The notes beneath the pieces were generated by a model. That model did not search any database. It saw nothing but the letters and a program-made list of their open reading frames with translations, and was not told the DNA's origin. DNA of 64,000 nucleotides. Origin: Effrenium voratum. Taxonomy: Eukaryota > Sar > Dinophyceae > Suessiales > Symbiodiniaceae. Below, one piece after another: positions 45,177 to 53,673 of this stretch. Location of the stretch: NCBI GenBank assembly GCA_963377175.1, contig CAUJNA010003813.1:305580-369579 (forward strand), in the 5' to 3' direction. The position numbers were made by a program, and so were the translations under genes. Every line of letters starts with the position of its first letter. The stretch's first letter is position 1.

Positions 45177-47426
45177 TCACGAAGCATACCTGTCCCCAAT
45201 GGACAGCCTATGGGTACGTCGGCGGAACTCCTCGTCCAAGTTCTTCTGGGCTTCTCGTGCCCGGACACACTTCTTGTTGTAGTCCTCTGGCAACCAGTGC
45301 CCTTTCCGAAGGCACCAATCCAGCAGGGGTGTGTCGCATTTGTTCGGGTCGATGGCCGAGATGATGGCGCTCACGTTGACCGTGTAACCATTCTTGCCAA
45401 GGTTCAGGCCATCCCTCACGAATGATATATACTTACAGTTGAAAGCTAGTGCAAAACATCTGAAAATAATATCACCCACCGGGTGCACTCGGTCCTTGAC
45501 CAGGAGCTTCATTTCTTCCTTGGTGACATCGAGGATTCTCGCTGCAATCCACAGCTTGTAGAATGTGTAAAGTCCCTCGCATTTGCACACCATCATACGA
45601 ATATAATCTTCACGCTCCTCAACCGATCGGAAGGATCTCGTCCGAACATTCTCCGACTGAGAAATTTTCTTCGCTGTTGATGGTAAGAGTATACCTTCCT
45701 GATCCTGATCGGTGATGTTGGGGTACCTCTTGAAGTCATTGTGATAAGGGCAGCCCGGCCTCCCTTCGAGTCCGGCATTCATCGTTCTCTCCTCACCACC
45801 TTCAAACATCCCCCACATCTTGGACAGCTGGAGTGCGATAAATCCTGCCATGTACTGAGCCTCACGCGGCTCGTCAAGGCAGATCGCCATCCGTTGGGAA
45901 CTTATAATGTCCCGTGACGCCAGATCGGTGTCGCGGTAATGCCAACCGCTGTCTTCTTCTTCTGACGCATAGCCGGATGTATATCCTTGCGTGTCCATGT
46001 CGTCATCTTCTCCCGGAACTTCCTCCGCTTCGTCTTCATCCTCCTGTGCTGCCGCATCGTGGTTAGCTTCTTCCTGTGCACGCCTGGCATCTCCAGAGAC
46101 GTTGGGGTTTTGGTTGTCCTCCTCGTCATCGGATTTGATGTGAATGTAGTATCTTCCGATGGAGATCAGTTGTGCCTCGCACTCCAGGCATAAGCAGAAG
46201 CAGGTGGGGATCGCGGTCGCACATGATGGACATATCCGGCACCTCAGTCCTTCCCATGTCTCGTCATTCAGGATGACGACTTTGCTGATTTCGTCCCGGA
46301 CCTCGTTGACCTGTGCATTGAACTCTTCCATCTTGTTGATTCGATAGAGTTCGCAGGCACGATTAACCATGTCAACGATGTAGTGCAGATTATCGGCACC
46401 TGTCTCAGTCTCCGGCATCCTCTCGCTGATCTTTGTGACGTTCTGGAGGAACATCGCTGCCGACTCTTGGGATGAGTTGACAAAGCCAGGGCAGATCTCG
46501 TTCTCCACACACTTCGAGTACGCTCTCTTGACGTCAGCGTACTCCAGGCGCTTCCCTCCGTTGCTTTTGCCAATCCAAATGGACTTGACCTCATAGAACG
46601 GGATCACGTCGAAGACCATGAAAGTCCCATTAGCCGCGACTCCAGCTCCATACCGCGCGAGGGTTGCACTGGGAATGTAGATGATCGCAATCGGATCCCC
46701 TCTCCTCACGTTCCGCAGCGTCGTCTTCGTCGCCACGTTCATCTCATCCCATGGAGCAAACGCTCCGAAGTGCAGCGCCAGCCTGTTCCCGCCATCGATT
46801 CCGCCGGGGACTAACCCACAGCGTACGATGCTTGGCAGGTTTTCCACATACGTCACATGGAATGCTCCTCCGAGAGAATCACCCATTCTTGCGGAATACC
46901 TATTCGCCAGTGCGGATGAGCTCATGAATCCAAAATCACTGTGACCGGTTGTGACTCGGATGCACCAAGGTCTGTACCATCCATCGCATCTGTTGAACAT
47001 CCTGTCGATGTCGTCCCGATCCACGCCAGCTTTGGTCATTTCCTCCCTGGCTGCCCTCGTGTCGTTCGGGTTCATGATGCTCGGAAACCTTGCTGCCAGA
47101 ACCTGGAATCTCGATTTTCTGCTTCCGGATTCCTGCCACTTGATCACCTCCATGATGCCCATGTATCGTTTCGCTCTCGTGGTGTATGGTGGGAATATGT
47201 CGTTGTTCCGGTCGTCAATGACAGCATCAATGTCGACCCATCCACCCTCGTCGCACCTGAAAGCACTTCCTCGGCAATTGCCGATCTTTGTGTCGAAGGA
47301 CTCTGCATAGGTCGTGAGATAGCTGGTTTGCTTGGTCCCTTGTAGTAAATACCGAGCGATCATCACCAATCCTGCATAGTGGAGCACCGTCGAAAGGAGC
47401 AATGCAGAAGTTGACACTCTTGCCAA
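45177..47426 (-). CDS. ORF2 second part: Tpt1/KptA-like RNA 2'-phosphotransferase domain and C-terminal region
   Basis: 749 codons as an isolated frame; its first ~45 residues are out of frame with the real protein. Residues 61-70 (GGWVDIDAVI) match the winged-helix edge of Tpt1, which begins in the preceding ORF. Then come IRVTTGHS (R157, H162; family RxxxxGHS), FHVTYVENLPSIVRCGLVPG (residues 189-208; family HGT...I...GL) and GNRLALHF (R215, H219; family R.HIHF), followed by IAIIYI and MVFDVIPF strands. About 27 residues separate GHS from HVTY, more than in cellular Tpt1. Tpt1 enzymes remove RNA 2'-phosphates using NAD+, and relatives ADP-ribosylate nucleic acids; which applies here is unknown. 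Further on are a Cys cluster (CRICPSCATAIPTCFCLCLEC, 398-418 region), an acidic stretch and an unrecognised C-terminal domain. Confidence 0.72.
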   Translation of the reverse strand: MARVSTSALLLSTVLHYAGLVMIARYLLQGTKQTSYLTTYAESFDTKIGNCRGSAFRCDEGGWVDIDAVIDDRNNDIFPPYTTRAKRYMGIMEVIKWQESGSRKSRFQVLAARFPSIMNPNDTRAAREEMTKAGVDRDDIDRMFNRCDGWYRPWCIRVTTGHSDFGFMSSSALANRYSARMGDSLGGAFHVTYVENLPSIVRCGLVPGGIDGGNRLALHFGAFAPWDEMNVATKTTLRNVRRGDPIAIIYIPSATLARYGAGVAANGTFMVFDVIPFYEVKSIWIGKSNGGKRLEYADVKRAYSKCVENEICPGFVNSSQESAAMFLQNVTKISERMPETETGADNLHYIVDMVNRACELYRINKMEEFNAQVNEVRDEISKVVILNDETWEGLRCRICPSCATAIPTCFCLCLECEAQLISIGRYYIHIKSDDEEDNQNPNVSGDARRAQEEANHDAAAQEDEDEAEEVPGEDDDMDTQGYTSGYASEEEDSGWHYRDTDLASRDIISSQRMAICLDEPREAQYMAGFIALQLSKMWGMFEGGEERTMNAGLEGRPGCPYHNDFKRYPNITDQDQEGILLPSTAKKISQSENVRTRSFRSVEEREDYIRMMVCKCEGLYTFYKLWIAARILDVTKEEMKLLVKDRVHPVGDIIFRCFALAFNCKYISFVRDGLNLGKNGYTVNVSAIISAIDPNKCDTPLLDWCLRKGHWLPEDYNKKCVRAREAQKNLDEEFRRRTHRLSIGDRYAS

Positions 47427-50400
47427 GTTGCATCACGTCCACTTGCTCAAGGATTGCACCTTTGGGAAAGTATTTGGGGTCAACGATGGACGCATACGCC
47501 CATGGCAAGTGCACATCACTCACATCGCCATACTTCGGGATGTAGCACGGGATGGTGTCACATCCCACCTCGAGCGTTTTCTTGAACGTCCTGCTGTCCC
47601 CGCACGGGTTGTAGGTGAGGTCGACGCCACCACATTGTAGCTCTCCTCCCTCAGCCGTGTCAGCCATCTCCACCAAGTTGATGGTATAGCTATACATCTC
47701 AATTGTTTCTTTCCCTGCTTGTCCTCCTCTCTTCCTTTCCTTGGACGTTGATGAGGACGGCTCCTCCGTATCCCCCATGTCTTCATCAGATGAAACAGGG
47801 TCACTGCTGAGTAGCTCACGGAGCACCTTCATCGCCTTCTCATTTCCAGCAGCCTCCTCAATGTCCTTGCAGTCGCCGTCGTGGGCCAGGTTCGCGCACT
47901 TCTTACAGATCCCCATATCTCCCATGCACTTCTCCATTGACTCCAGGAATCCTAGTGCCGCTCTCCGCCCGTCGATCACTCGCTGCTTCTTGTCTTCCTT
48001 CTCAGTATTGGTTTGAGAACTTCGACTCGGGTCTGGTGCTTGACCAAGACCCTCATCTTCGCCCTCCGTGGCCTTTCTCTTGGAACCTTGTGCAGAGGGC
48101 TCGGTGATCAGGGATCGTGGATGTCTGGGCTTGACCTTGTTCATGATGTCAAGCACCTCCTTCGTGGGCACGCCGAGCTGTGCGGACGGTCTGTTCCGCT
48201 TTCTGTTCTGGCCCGTCGTGTGGGTCACGTTCCCAGCGAGGTGTCGCACTATTGACTGCTCGAACTCCCTCTTGATCTTCCATGCATCCTTCCACAGTGG
48301 CAGTTCGTGCTGGAAGTACGACATCACCTCAAAGAATCCCAACACCATCTCGACGACGTCTCCCAAGGATTCCTCGTTCGTGGTTTGTCCCAGGAGTTCA
48401 TACATCGTTCCTTGGTCGAGCACACTCTTGATCCAGGACGAATATGCCACATTGCCAAGATCCTTGCCTATCAAGAAGATGGACATCCTCTCCTCGACTC
48501 CCTCGGAATTCTTGCACACGATCACATCCCGGGATGCGCACAATTGCTTCCCGTGACCGTTGTTGTAGAACTGCGCTGCTTGATCCACAGTCATGCTCAC
48601 GAATCCCACGTGAGAAAGCTCCTTCTTCAGCTTTGAGTACACGAGCTCCCGTATGATCGTGATCATGGCCTGGATGTTGTTGACGTCCACCATGAGGTTT
48701 TGAAGGTCGGGGATTGCCACCACGCATTCCGCGAAGAGGCGCGTGTACATTTTCTTCCCCTCGATAGACCTTGCAATACCGTTCGTGTCCGCGTTCCAGT
48801 TCGCGCAACAGTTCACGCAAGAAGAGGGATTGTACTTCGAGTTCGGTCCGAGCACCTTCGACTTGCTCATCTGCATCTCTTTAGCGCAAAGTTCGCAGAT
48901 AAACTTGCTGAGCTCCGTGACCGTATACCATCGAAGACGTTGATCACCGACATCGGCTTTCCCAAAAGCATCCTGCTCGCCGTGTCCTTCATCTTGCTGC
49001 TCTTGTTTCCTCTTCGACTGTGCAGTGAAGGTCGGCTTGTACTCGAATTTCACCTTCGATTCCTCCATGTTCTTCGGGACGTTGAACCGAAGGTCGGGCT
49101 CGTTTATGCACGTCTCCTCCAGCTCACGCACAAACGCGTTGCTTGGTGCGACCGCATCGATGGATTTCTCAATCAGCAGTCGCTTCAAGAGGAAATGTTG
49201 CAAGTTCGAGCTCCCAGGGATCTTGTAGTTCTTTCCTGTGAGCGCATGGATCACGCGCCACAGGCGATCGTTCTCGGTCACCAGCGCGCCTGCCGCCTTG
49301 CAGATCTCGCTAACCTTATTGGCGATCGTCCCCAAGTCCCCTCTTCCACCATGGAAAGCAACATCGCGATTCACGCTCACCACGACCAGGCCCTTGCATG
49401 TGTTGACGAGGTCAGATATCGCCTTCTGCAGGGAGTCGATGATGGGGTTGGCGGTCACCTGCCATCCGCATCCTCTCATGCACACCCAATCATATAGCGA
49501 CATCCAAATGTGCACCGACATTGGTGAGTCATCCATGTCTCGCCTCCGTCGTTCAGCGATGAGCTTATCCAGCTTCTGCAATCGGGAGATGATATTCAAC
49601 GTGTCGTTGGGTGAGGAGACTTGCTCACTCGACCCATAGTATGATCTCTCCTCGATGTTTGTCCATCCCTGTTCGTTGACCATCATCTGGAAGGTCTTCG
49701 TGCTCCCTTTCGAGTTGACGGCCCTCAGGGGCCAATCCAGGACCAAGAAGCTCTTCTTGTGGATCATCATGTCGCGAATCGTCGCCTCGCCAATGGGGCT
49801 CCTCTTCTGCCTATTGATAATCCGGTTCAACTGTCCAGTGCGTTGTCCGGGTTCTTCTCCGCCTGAATCAACGCGTTGATGGCTTTGGCGCCCGGAAGGC
49901 GTCCAGTAATCAAGCATCCTGTTTGGGCACACAAGAAGGCATACAGCTGTAGCCATGCCGCGTTCCCTTTCCCAACATATGAAAGAATGATCTTCTCCGC
50001 GCTGGTCTTCTCCTCGAAGTGCAATAGCGAAGAGGTCAGGCATCTCAGCATACACTCCCAATATGTTGCGTTCTTGCCTTCTGCAAGACACGGCCCAAAT
50101 ACAGTTTGTATGATTGGGTGCCCCGTTATTGTTGTCTATGTTGAATTTCACATTGACAGTCGCGCCGCCCAAAGTAATACCCCCTTCGAATGAAGTGTAG
50201 GTATCATGTCCAGCAGTTGGGTTAATAATCACCCATCTGTCGTCGTCACCGCCAGAGTTCATTCGGAAAATGGAGTCGATGATCTCGTTGTCGATCTTGA
50301 CAGCATCGCTGGCTTGTGACCCCCCACTTGGAGCTCCCGGCTGGGGGACTGACCCACCAGCGGTTTGACTCCTTTGTCCGGAGCTTGATGCCGACTTCTG

Positions 50401-51822
50401 CTGTCGCTCCGTCTTCCGTGGCGGCTCCGTCTTCGATGAGCCCATCACCCACCATGTCGGCTCTTCCCCAACCACGAAATCCTCGGGGTACTTCTCCAGT
50501 TCCCTCTCGATTTCATGAATCGTGCAGTATTTATTCTGGAAGAATTCGATCATGACGTCCTTCTCGGCCTTCTTCTCGATCTCCTTCATCCAGCTTACCC
50601 ACTTGCGCCGATCTTGGTTCTCAGCGGCCCTGTCAGCCGCGTGCGGTGCCAAACTGATGGAGTTGATGTTCATCGCAGGCAGCTTCGACTCATAGATCAT
50701 ATCGATGCACCATAGGAAATCCCTGGCGTACTCGATCTCCCGGTAGAGATCGTTCAGCTCCCTTTTGTCTGGACGGAAATAAGCTGTATACGACTGATCT
50801 TTGGAGTCCTTCTCACCGAGCAATGGCTGCAATCTCCTCATGATGAACGATACGCACATGAGCGAATTGACCGCCCCGATGCACGCATCAGAGATGTCAC
50901 TGGGGGTTGACCCACAGATCATCCAGCGCAATAGATTGTTCTGGCTGGCATTCTCATCCCTCCTCAGTGCATATGCGAGGTTCTTCATCGATGCCTGCAG
51001 CTCATTCTGGTAGACCAACCCAAGGTCCCAATTCTTCTGGTAGTCGTCCTTGGAACCACGACCGTAGGAGTCGATCTTGGGAGCCTTGATCACGCTCAAC
51101 GTGAACACTTTCCCCCAGTTTCGATCTCTGTACTTTGCAATTCTCCGATCGTGCCTCTCAAACTCTGCAGTCGTCTGGAACTCCTCGGAGCTCCTCCACC
51201 TCCTCGATGACGATGCCCTAGATGACTCGTCGCTGATGAATTCTTTGTATACCTCCCCAACCGGGGTGTCCTGGTGGAATGCAGCTTTGAACGACCGTTC
51301 ATCGTTGTCCTCGGCCACGCCTAATGCGAGATCCCAGATGTTCGCGATTGATCTCAACATATCCGCCCCTTCCATGCAGTACTTGGTTACGTTGAGCAAC
51401 TCGGGGTTCTTCGCTAGCATCGTTGCCTCACCGCAAAGTTGGTTCAGCGCCGACACGATCTTCTTTCCCTTGCTGCAGAATTCCCTCCATCCAAGCATAC
51501 ATTCGTCGGCAGAAAGCTGTCCGAAAACTTTGCTGATGAACTCTAAGGCAACCCTCATAGACTGCCCTTCACCTTTCATCATCCCGCGGCCCTTGGCAGA
51601 GTAGTACGCAGAGTATGCATAAATAGCGGGGACGCCTATGTCCTCGATCCACTTCACGCACATACCCAGGTCGCTGCTCATCTCCATCCTCTTGGGTATC
51701 CTCTTGCCTTCCTCGATGGCGTTCTTCACCAAATTTCCCAAGAAGATTGCTGCTTGCCTAGATTTCCCAACAGGCACGCAGAAGAACTCATTCGTATTGA
51801 CGACAGTCGGATTGGCAGTCAT
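47227..51822 (-). CDS. ORF2 first part: very large protein of unknown function ending in the Tpt1 N-terminus
   Basis: The frame is open from 52122, but the likely start is the ATG at 51822. That ATG overlaps the stop of the upstream frame as ATGA, and the upstream codons duplicate another coding frame. About 1,530 residues from that start. No close family is recognised. A Ser/Gln/Gly linker (about 590-640 of the long frame) separates a helical N-terminal half from a central mixed domain (SVHIWMSLYDW, GLVVVSVNRDVAFHGGRGDL). Cys-rich motifs include CELCAKEM...CVNCC and CKKCANLAHDGDC, a knuckle-like CX2CX4HX3C. The end, LSHDLCRVLRHK at about 47287-47325, matches the LS..L..VLRH motif that begins Tpt1. 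The rest of that domain lies one frame over from about 47288, so this ORF and the 749-codon one were a single protein of roughly 2,250 residues or more. Confidence 0.7.
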   Translation of the reverse strand: MTANPTVVNTNEFFCVPVGKSRQAAIFLGNLVKNAIEEGKRIPKRMEMSSDLGMCVKWIEDIGVPAIYAYSAYYSAKGRGMMKGEGQSMRVALEFISKVFGQLSADECMLGWREFCSKGKKIVSALNQLCGEATMLAKNPELLNVTKYCMEGADMLRSIANIWDLALGVAEDNDERSFKAAFHQDTPVGEVYKEFISDESSRASSSRRWRSSEEFQTTAEFERHDRRIAKYRDRNWGKVFTLSVIKAPKIDSYGRGSKDDYQKNWDLGLVYQNELQASMKNLAYALRRDENASQNNLLRWMICGSTPSDISDACIGAVNSLMCVSFIMRRLQPLLGEKDSKDQSYTAYFRPDKRELNDLYREIEYARDFLWCIDMIYESKLPAMNINSISLAPHAADRAAENQDRRKWVSWMKEIEKKAEKDVMIEFFQNKYCTIHEIERELEKYPEDFVVGEEPTWWVMGSSKTEPPRKTERQQKSASSSGQRSQTAGGSVPQPGAPSGGSQASDAVKIDNEIIDSIFRMNSGGDDDRWVIINPTAGHDTYTSFEGGITLGGATVNVKFNIDNNNGAPNHTNCIWAVSCRRQERNILGVYAEMPDLFAIALRGEDQRGEDHSFICWERERGMATAVCLLVCPNRMLDYWTPSGRQSHQRVDSGGEEPGQRTGQLNRIINRQKRSPIGEATIRDMMIHKKSFLVLDWPLRAVNSKGSTKTFQMMVNEQGWTNIEERSYYGSSEQVSSPNDTLNIISRLQKLDKLIAERRRRDMDDSPMSVHIWMSLYDWVCMRGCGWQVTANPIIDSLQKAISDLVNTCKGLVVVSVNRDVAFHGGRGDLGTIANKVSEICKAAGALVTENDRLWRVIHALTGKNYKIPGSSNLQHFLLKRLLIEKSIDAVAPSNAFVRELEETCINEPDLRFNVPKNMEESKVKFEYKPTFTAQSKRKQEQQDEGHGEQDAFGKADVGDQRLRWYTVTELSKFICELCAKEMQMSKSKVLGPNSKYNPSSCVNCCANWNADTNGIARSIEGKKMYTRLFAECVVAIPDLQNLMVDVNNIQAMITIIRELVYSKLKKELSHVGFVSMTVDQAAQFYNNGHGKQLCASRDVIVCKNSEGVEERMSIFLIGKDLGNVAYSSWIKSVLDQGTMYELLGQTTNEESLGDVVEMVLGFFEVMSYFQHELPLWKDAWKIKREFEQSIVRHLAGNVTHTTGQNRKRNRPSAQLGVPTKEVLDIMNKVKPRHPRSLITEPSAQGSKRKATEGEDEGLGQAPDPSRSSQTNTEKEDKKQRVIDGRRAALGFLESMEKCMGDMGICKKCANLAHDGDCKDIEEAAGNEKAMKVLRELLSSDPVSSDEDMGDTEEPSSSTSKERKRGGQAGKETIEMYSYTINLVEMADTAEGGELQCGGVDLTYNPCGDSRTFKKTLEVGCDTIPCYIPKYGDVSDVHLPWAYASIVDPKYFPKGAILEQVDVMQLGKSVNFCIAPFDGAPLCRIGDDRSVFTTRDQANQLSHDLCRVLRHKDRQLPRKCFQVRRGWMGRH
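50345..50356 (-). repeat. 12-mer TGGGTCAGTCCC, copy 2 of 6
   Basis: Inside ORF2, encoding GSVP in its linker. Confidence 0.95.
51819..51822 (-). promoter_or_regulatory. ATGA stop/start overlap between pol frame and ORF2
   Basis: In sense the four bases ATGA hold the start of ORF2 (51822-51820) and the stop TGA (51821-51819) of the preceding frame. Such overlaps allow termination-coupled reinitiation, as in some RNA viruses and non-LTR elements. Confidence 0.6.
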
Positions 51823-53432
51823 CTTGATGATATTCTCCAGAACCAGGAAAACCCAAAATAAGCAGCTGCAAATGAAGCCACGGAATTGTCCCAATACGAT
51901 CCCAGCTTCAGATTGAGGTGACGAACTGTCCAGCTCCTCCTTGAAGCTTGGGGTTCGGGACTGACCCAGCTCCCCGTATGCACCAGAGGTTCGGGACTGA
52001 CCCAGCACCTCGGTTGTGCAGTTGGGGTGGTGCAGATTTCGCTCGCAGTAGCTTGGTGCTTCCGCGATCTCCTTCGCGTAATGCAAGCAAGAGCGAGTTT
52101 CAACGGTGCCGGTTTGAGGCACCTTGCTCGAGCACGAAAACGGCGAAGGATCACACCCACAATTATTGACGTGTACAACTGGGTTTCTTTGGTTTCACGA
52201 CCAGCACAAGGTCCATGCTCATGGTTTCCATTGCATTTCTTAGACAACGAGCCACCAAGTTCAAAGTTCCATGAGACAACTCTCCATGGTTTCTTGATTG
52301 GCATGGGTTTCTTTGCATATCTTTGTTTCAAGCCATAGCGACACCCATCAAACTCGTGACTAGTCCCATCATGCACAACCTCATGCAGTCTCTCATCTTT
52401 CCAATAATCACAACTTCCAGGCAACTCAAACAAAATCGCGGCTCGTTTTGTCATGGCATGCCGTTTTATCTCAACGAACCGTTCAAACAATCTCCAAAAT
52501 TCTCTTTGTTTGGCCTCGATTTTCTCTGCGGTGTCAATTCCGCGAGTCTTGTTGAGGCGTGCCCATGATGATCCCCCCGTGCAAGGCCCGGCGAAGAACA
52601 ACAAATCGGAAGGTTTGGTAAGCACATGTCTGGCGATTCTCCCCCCGTACTCGCTCAGTAAGTCATCAACCAGAGTTATGGTGACAACCTGCGGCCCGTC
52701 ATGGCGGGCAAGAGCAGTGAACCAGTTACGTGGTTCGGAACATGCCATCAGCACGATGGGCCGAGCCAAGTCAACACTGTAAAGAGTGACGACTGTGCGA
52801 GTTCTCATACCAGGAAGCGAGACATGAACAGGAGCGCGAAGCACACCACCGTCATGTTTGACCATCGCGAGTTCAATACCCGGCGCTAACTGTGGCTTGT
52901 GCTTCACCGCAATGCGATACGGAACAAAACAACGACCAGGGACAAGCTGCTCGTGATTGATATGTAGACAACGCATGAGCAATTCAATCGGAGCAACGTT
53001 TCCAAAGCAAGGTCGTTAACACACTTCAACTCTATGCGCTCGTTCGACAGTTCTTCAACAAATGCGGCCAGCACGGACTGCATGTCAACATCCCCGGACC
53101 CGACGTGAATTGGTCGTGGTCGTGGAGGACCGTTCCCGCGCCGGTGCAGCGACCGGTACGGGATGAAACTGCCAAACTGCGCGTTCAACCCAACCATCAA
53201 TTCGCACACATTGTAGCCCCGGGTCAACTCTATCCTCAACTTTGAGCCATGACCCATTCTTCAGAAACCAAGTGGAACGAAGCCACTTGCTCCCAAACGG
53301 TGTCATAACCGCGAGTGGAGGTTTCACACGCATCAATCTGGGTCCCTTGGCAACAACAACCGGATCATGTCCTTCATGCTCATGCAATCCCTCTTTAGAT
53401 GTTAATCCAGACCACCATAGGTCCGGGGGCAT
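51819..53432 (-). CDS. Pol C-terminal extension with weak DNA-methyltransferase-like motifs (frameshifted)
   Basis: Frames change near 53250 and 52985. 53432-53250 reads MPPDLWWSGL...; 53257-52985 reads YNVCELMVGLNAQFGSFIPY; 52982-51819 reads 387 codons. The last has FAGPCTGGSSWARLNKTRG (P133-C134), AILFELPGSCDYW (E186) and FDGCRYGL...KKPWRV (211-234). Spacing and order recall C5-methyltransferase motifs IV (PC), VI (E.P/ENV) and VIII (YG...R.R). From memory, dinoflagellate retrotransposons with cytosine methyltransferases have been described, but the match here is weak and is inference. The final ~110 residues overlap ORF2's upstream frame and hold two WVSPE copies encoded by the 12-mer repeat. 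Confidence 0.5.
51957..52004 (-). repeat. 12-mer TGGGTCAGTCCC, copies 3 and 4 of 6
   Basis: Two copies at 51957-51968 and 51993-52004, both preceded on the plus strand by TTC. Read as WVSPE in the pol-extension frame and LGQSR in the ORF2 upstream frame. Confidence 0.95.
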
Positions 53433-53673
53433 GATCGGAATGTGTGTGTGTACGGAAATGTTGGAACTCCGTCAACTGTCCCCGAAGCGGTCTGCATGGT
53501 CCCCTTGATGGGATCACACGTAGGTGTGAGCGCCTTGAGGGTATCCGGGTCAGACAGCAAGCTCGGGTCAAGTAGACCAATCTGCAAACATGCATGTTTC
53601 CATTTGCGCCCATCATTGAACGCCTTGGTGTAGATGTCGGCCGCCATCCTGTCGGTGACCTCTACGCCAAGTA
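53402..53673 (-). CDS. End of RNase H domain, shifted frame
   Basis: After a one-base slip near 53668 the reading continues VEVTDRMAADIYTKAF, the conserved copia ending (ADI.TK.F), and runs to a stop at 53402. It belongs to the RT/RNase H protein; the annotated stop at 53662 is thus premature by about 85 residues. Confidence 0.75.

Noticed and set aside
48700..49497. 265-codon plus-strand frame
   Set aside because: Antisense to the long ORF2 of the retrotransposon; no motif and explained by codon bias.
50895..50912. Seventh possible 12-mer copy (GGGGTTGACCCA)
   Set aside because: Two mismatches; not counted with the six exact copies.
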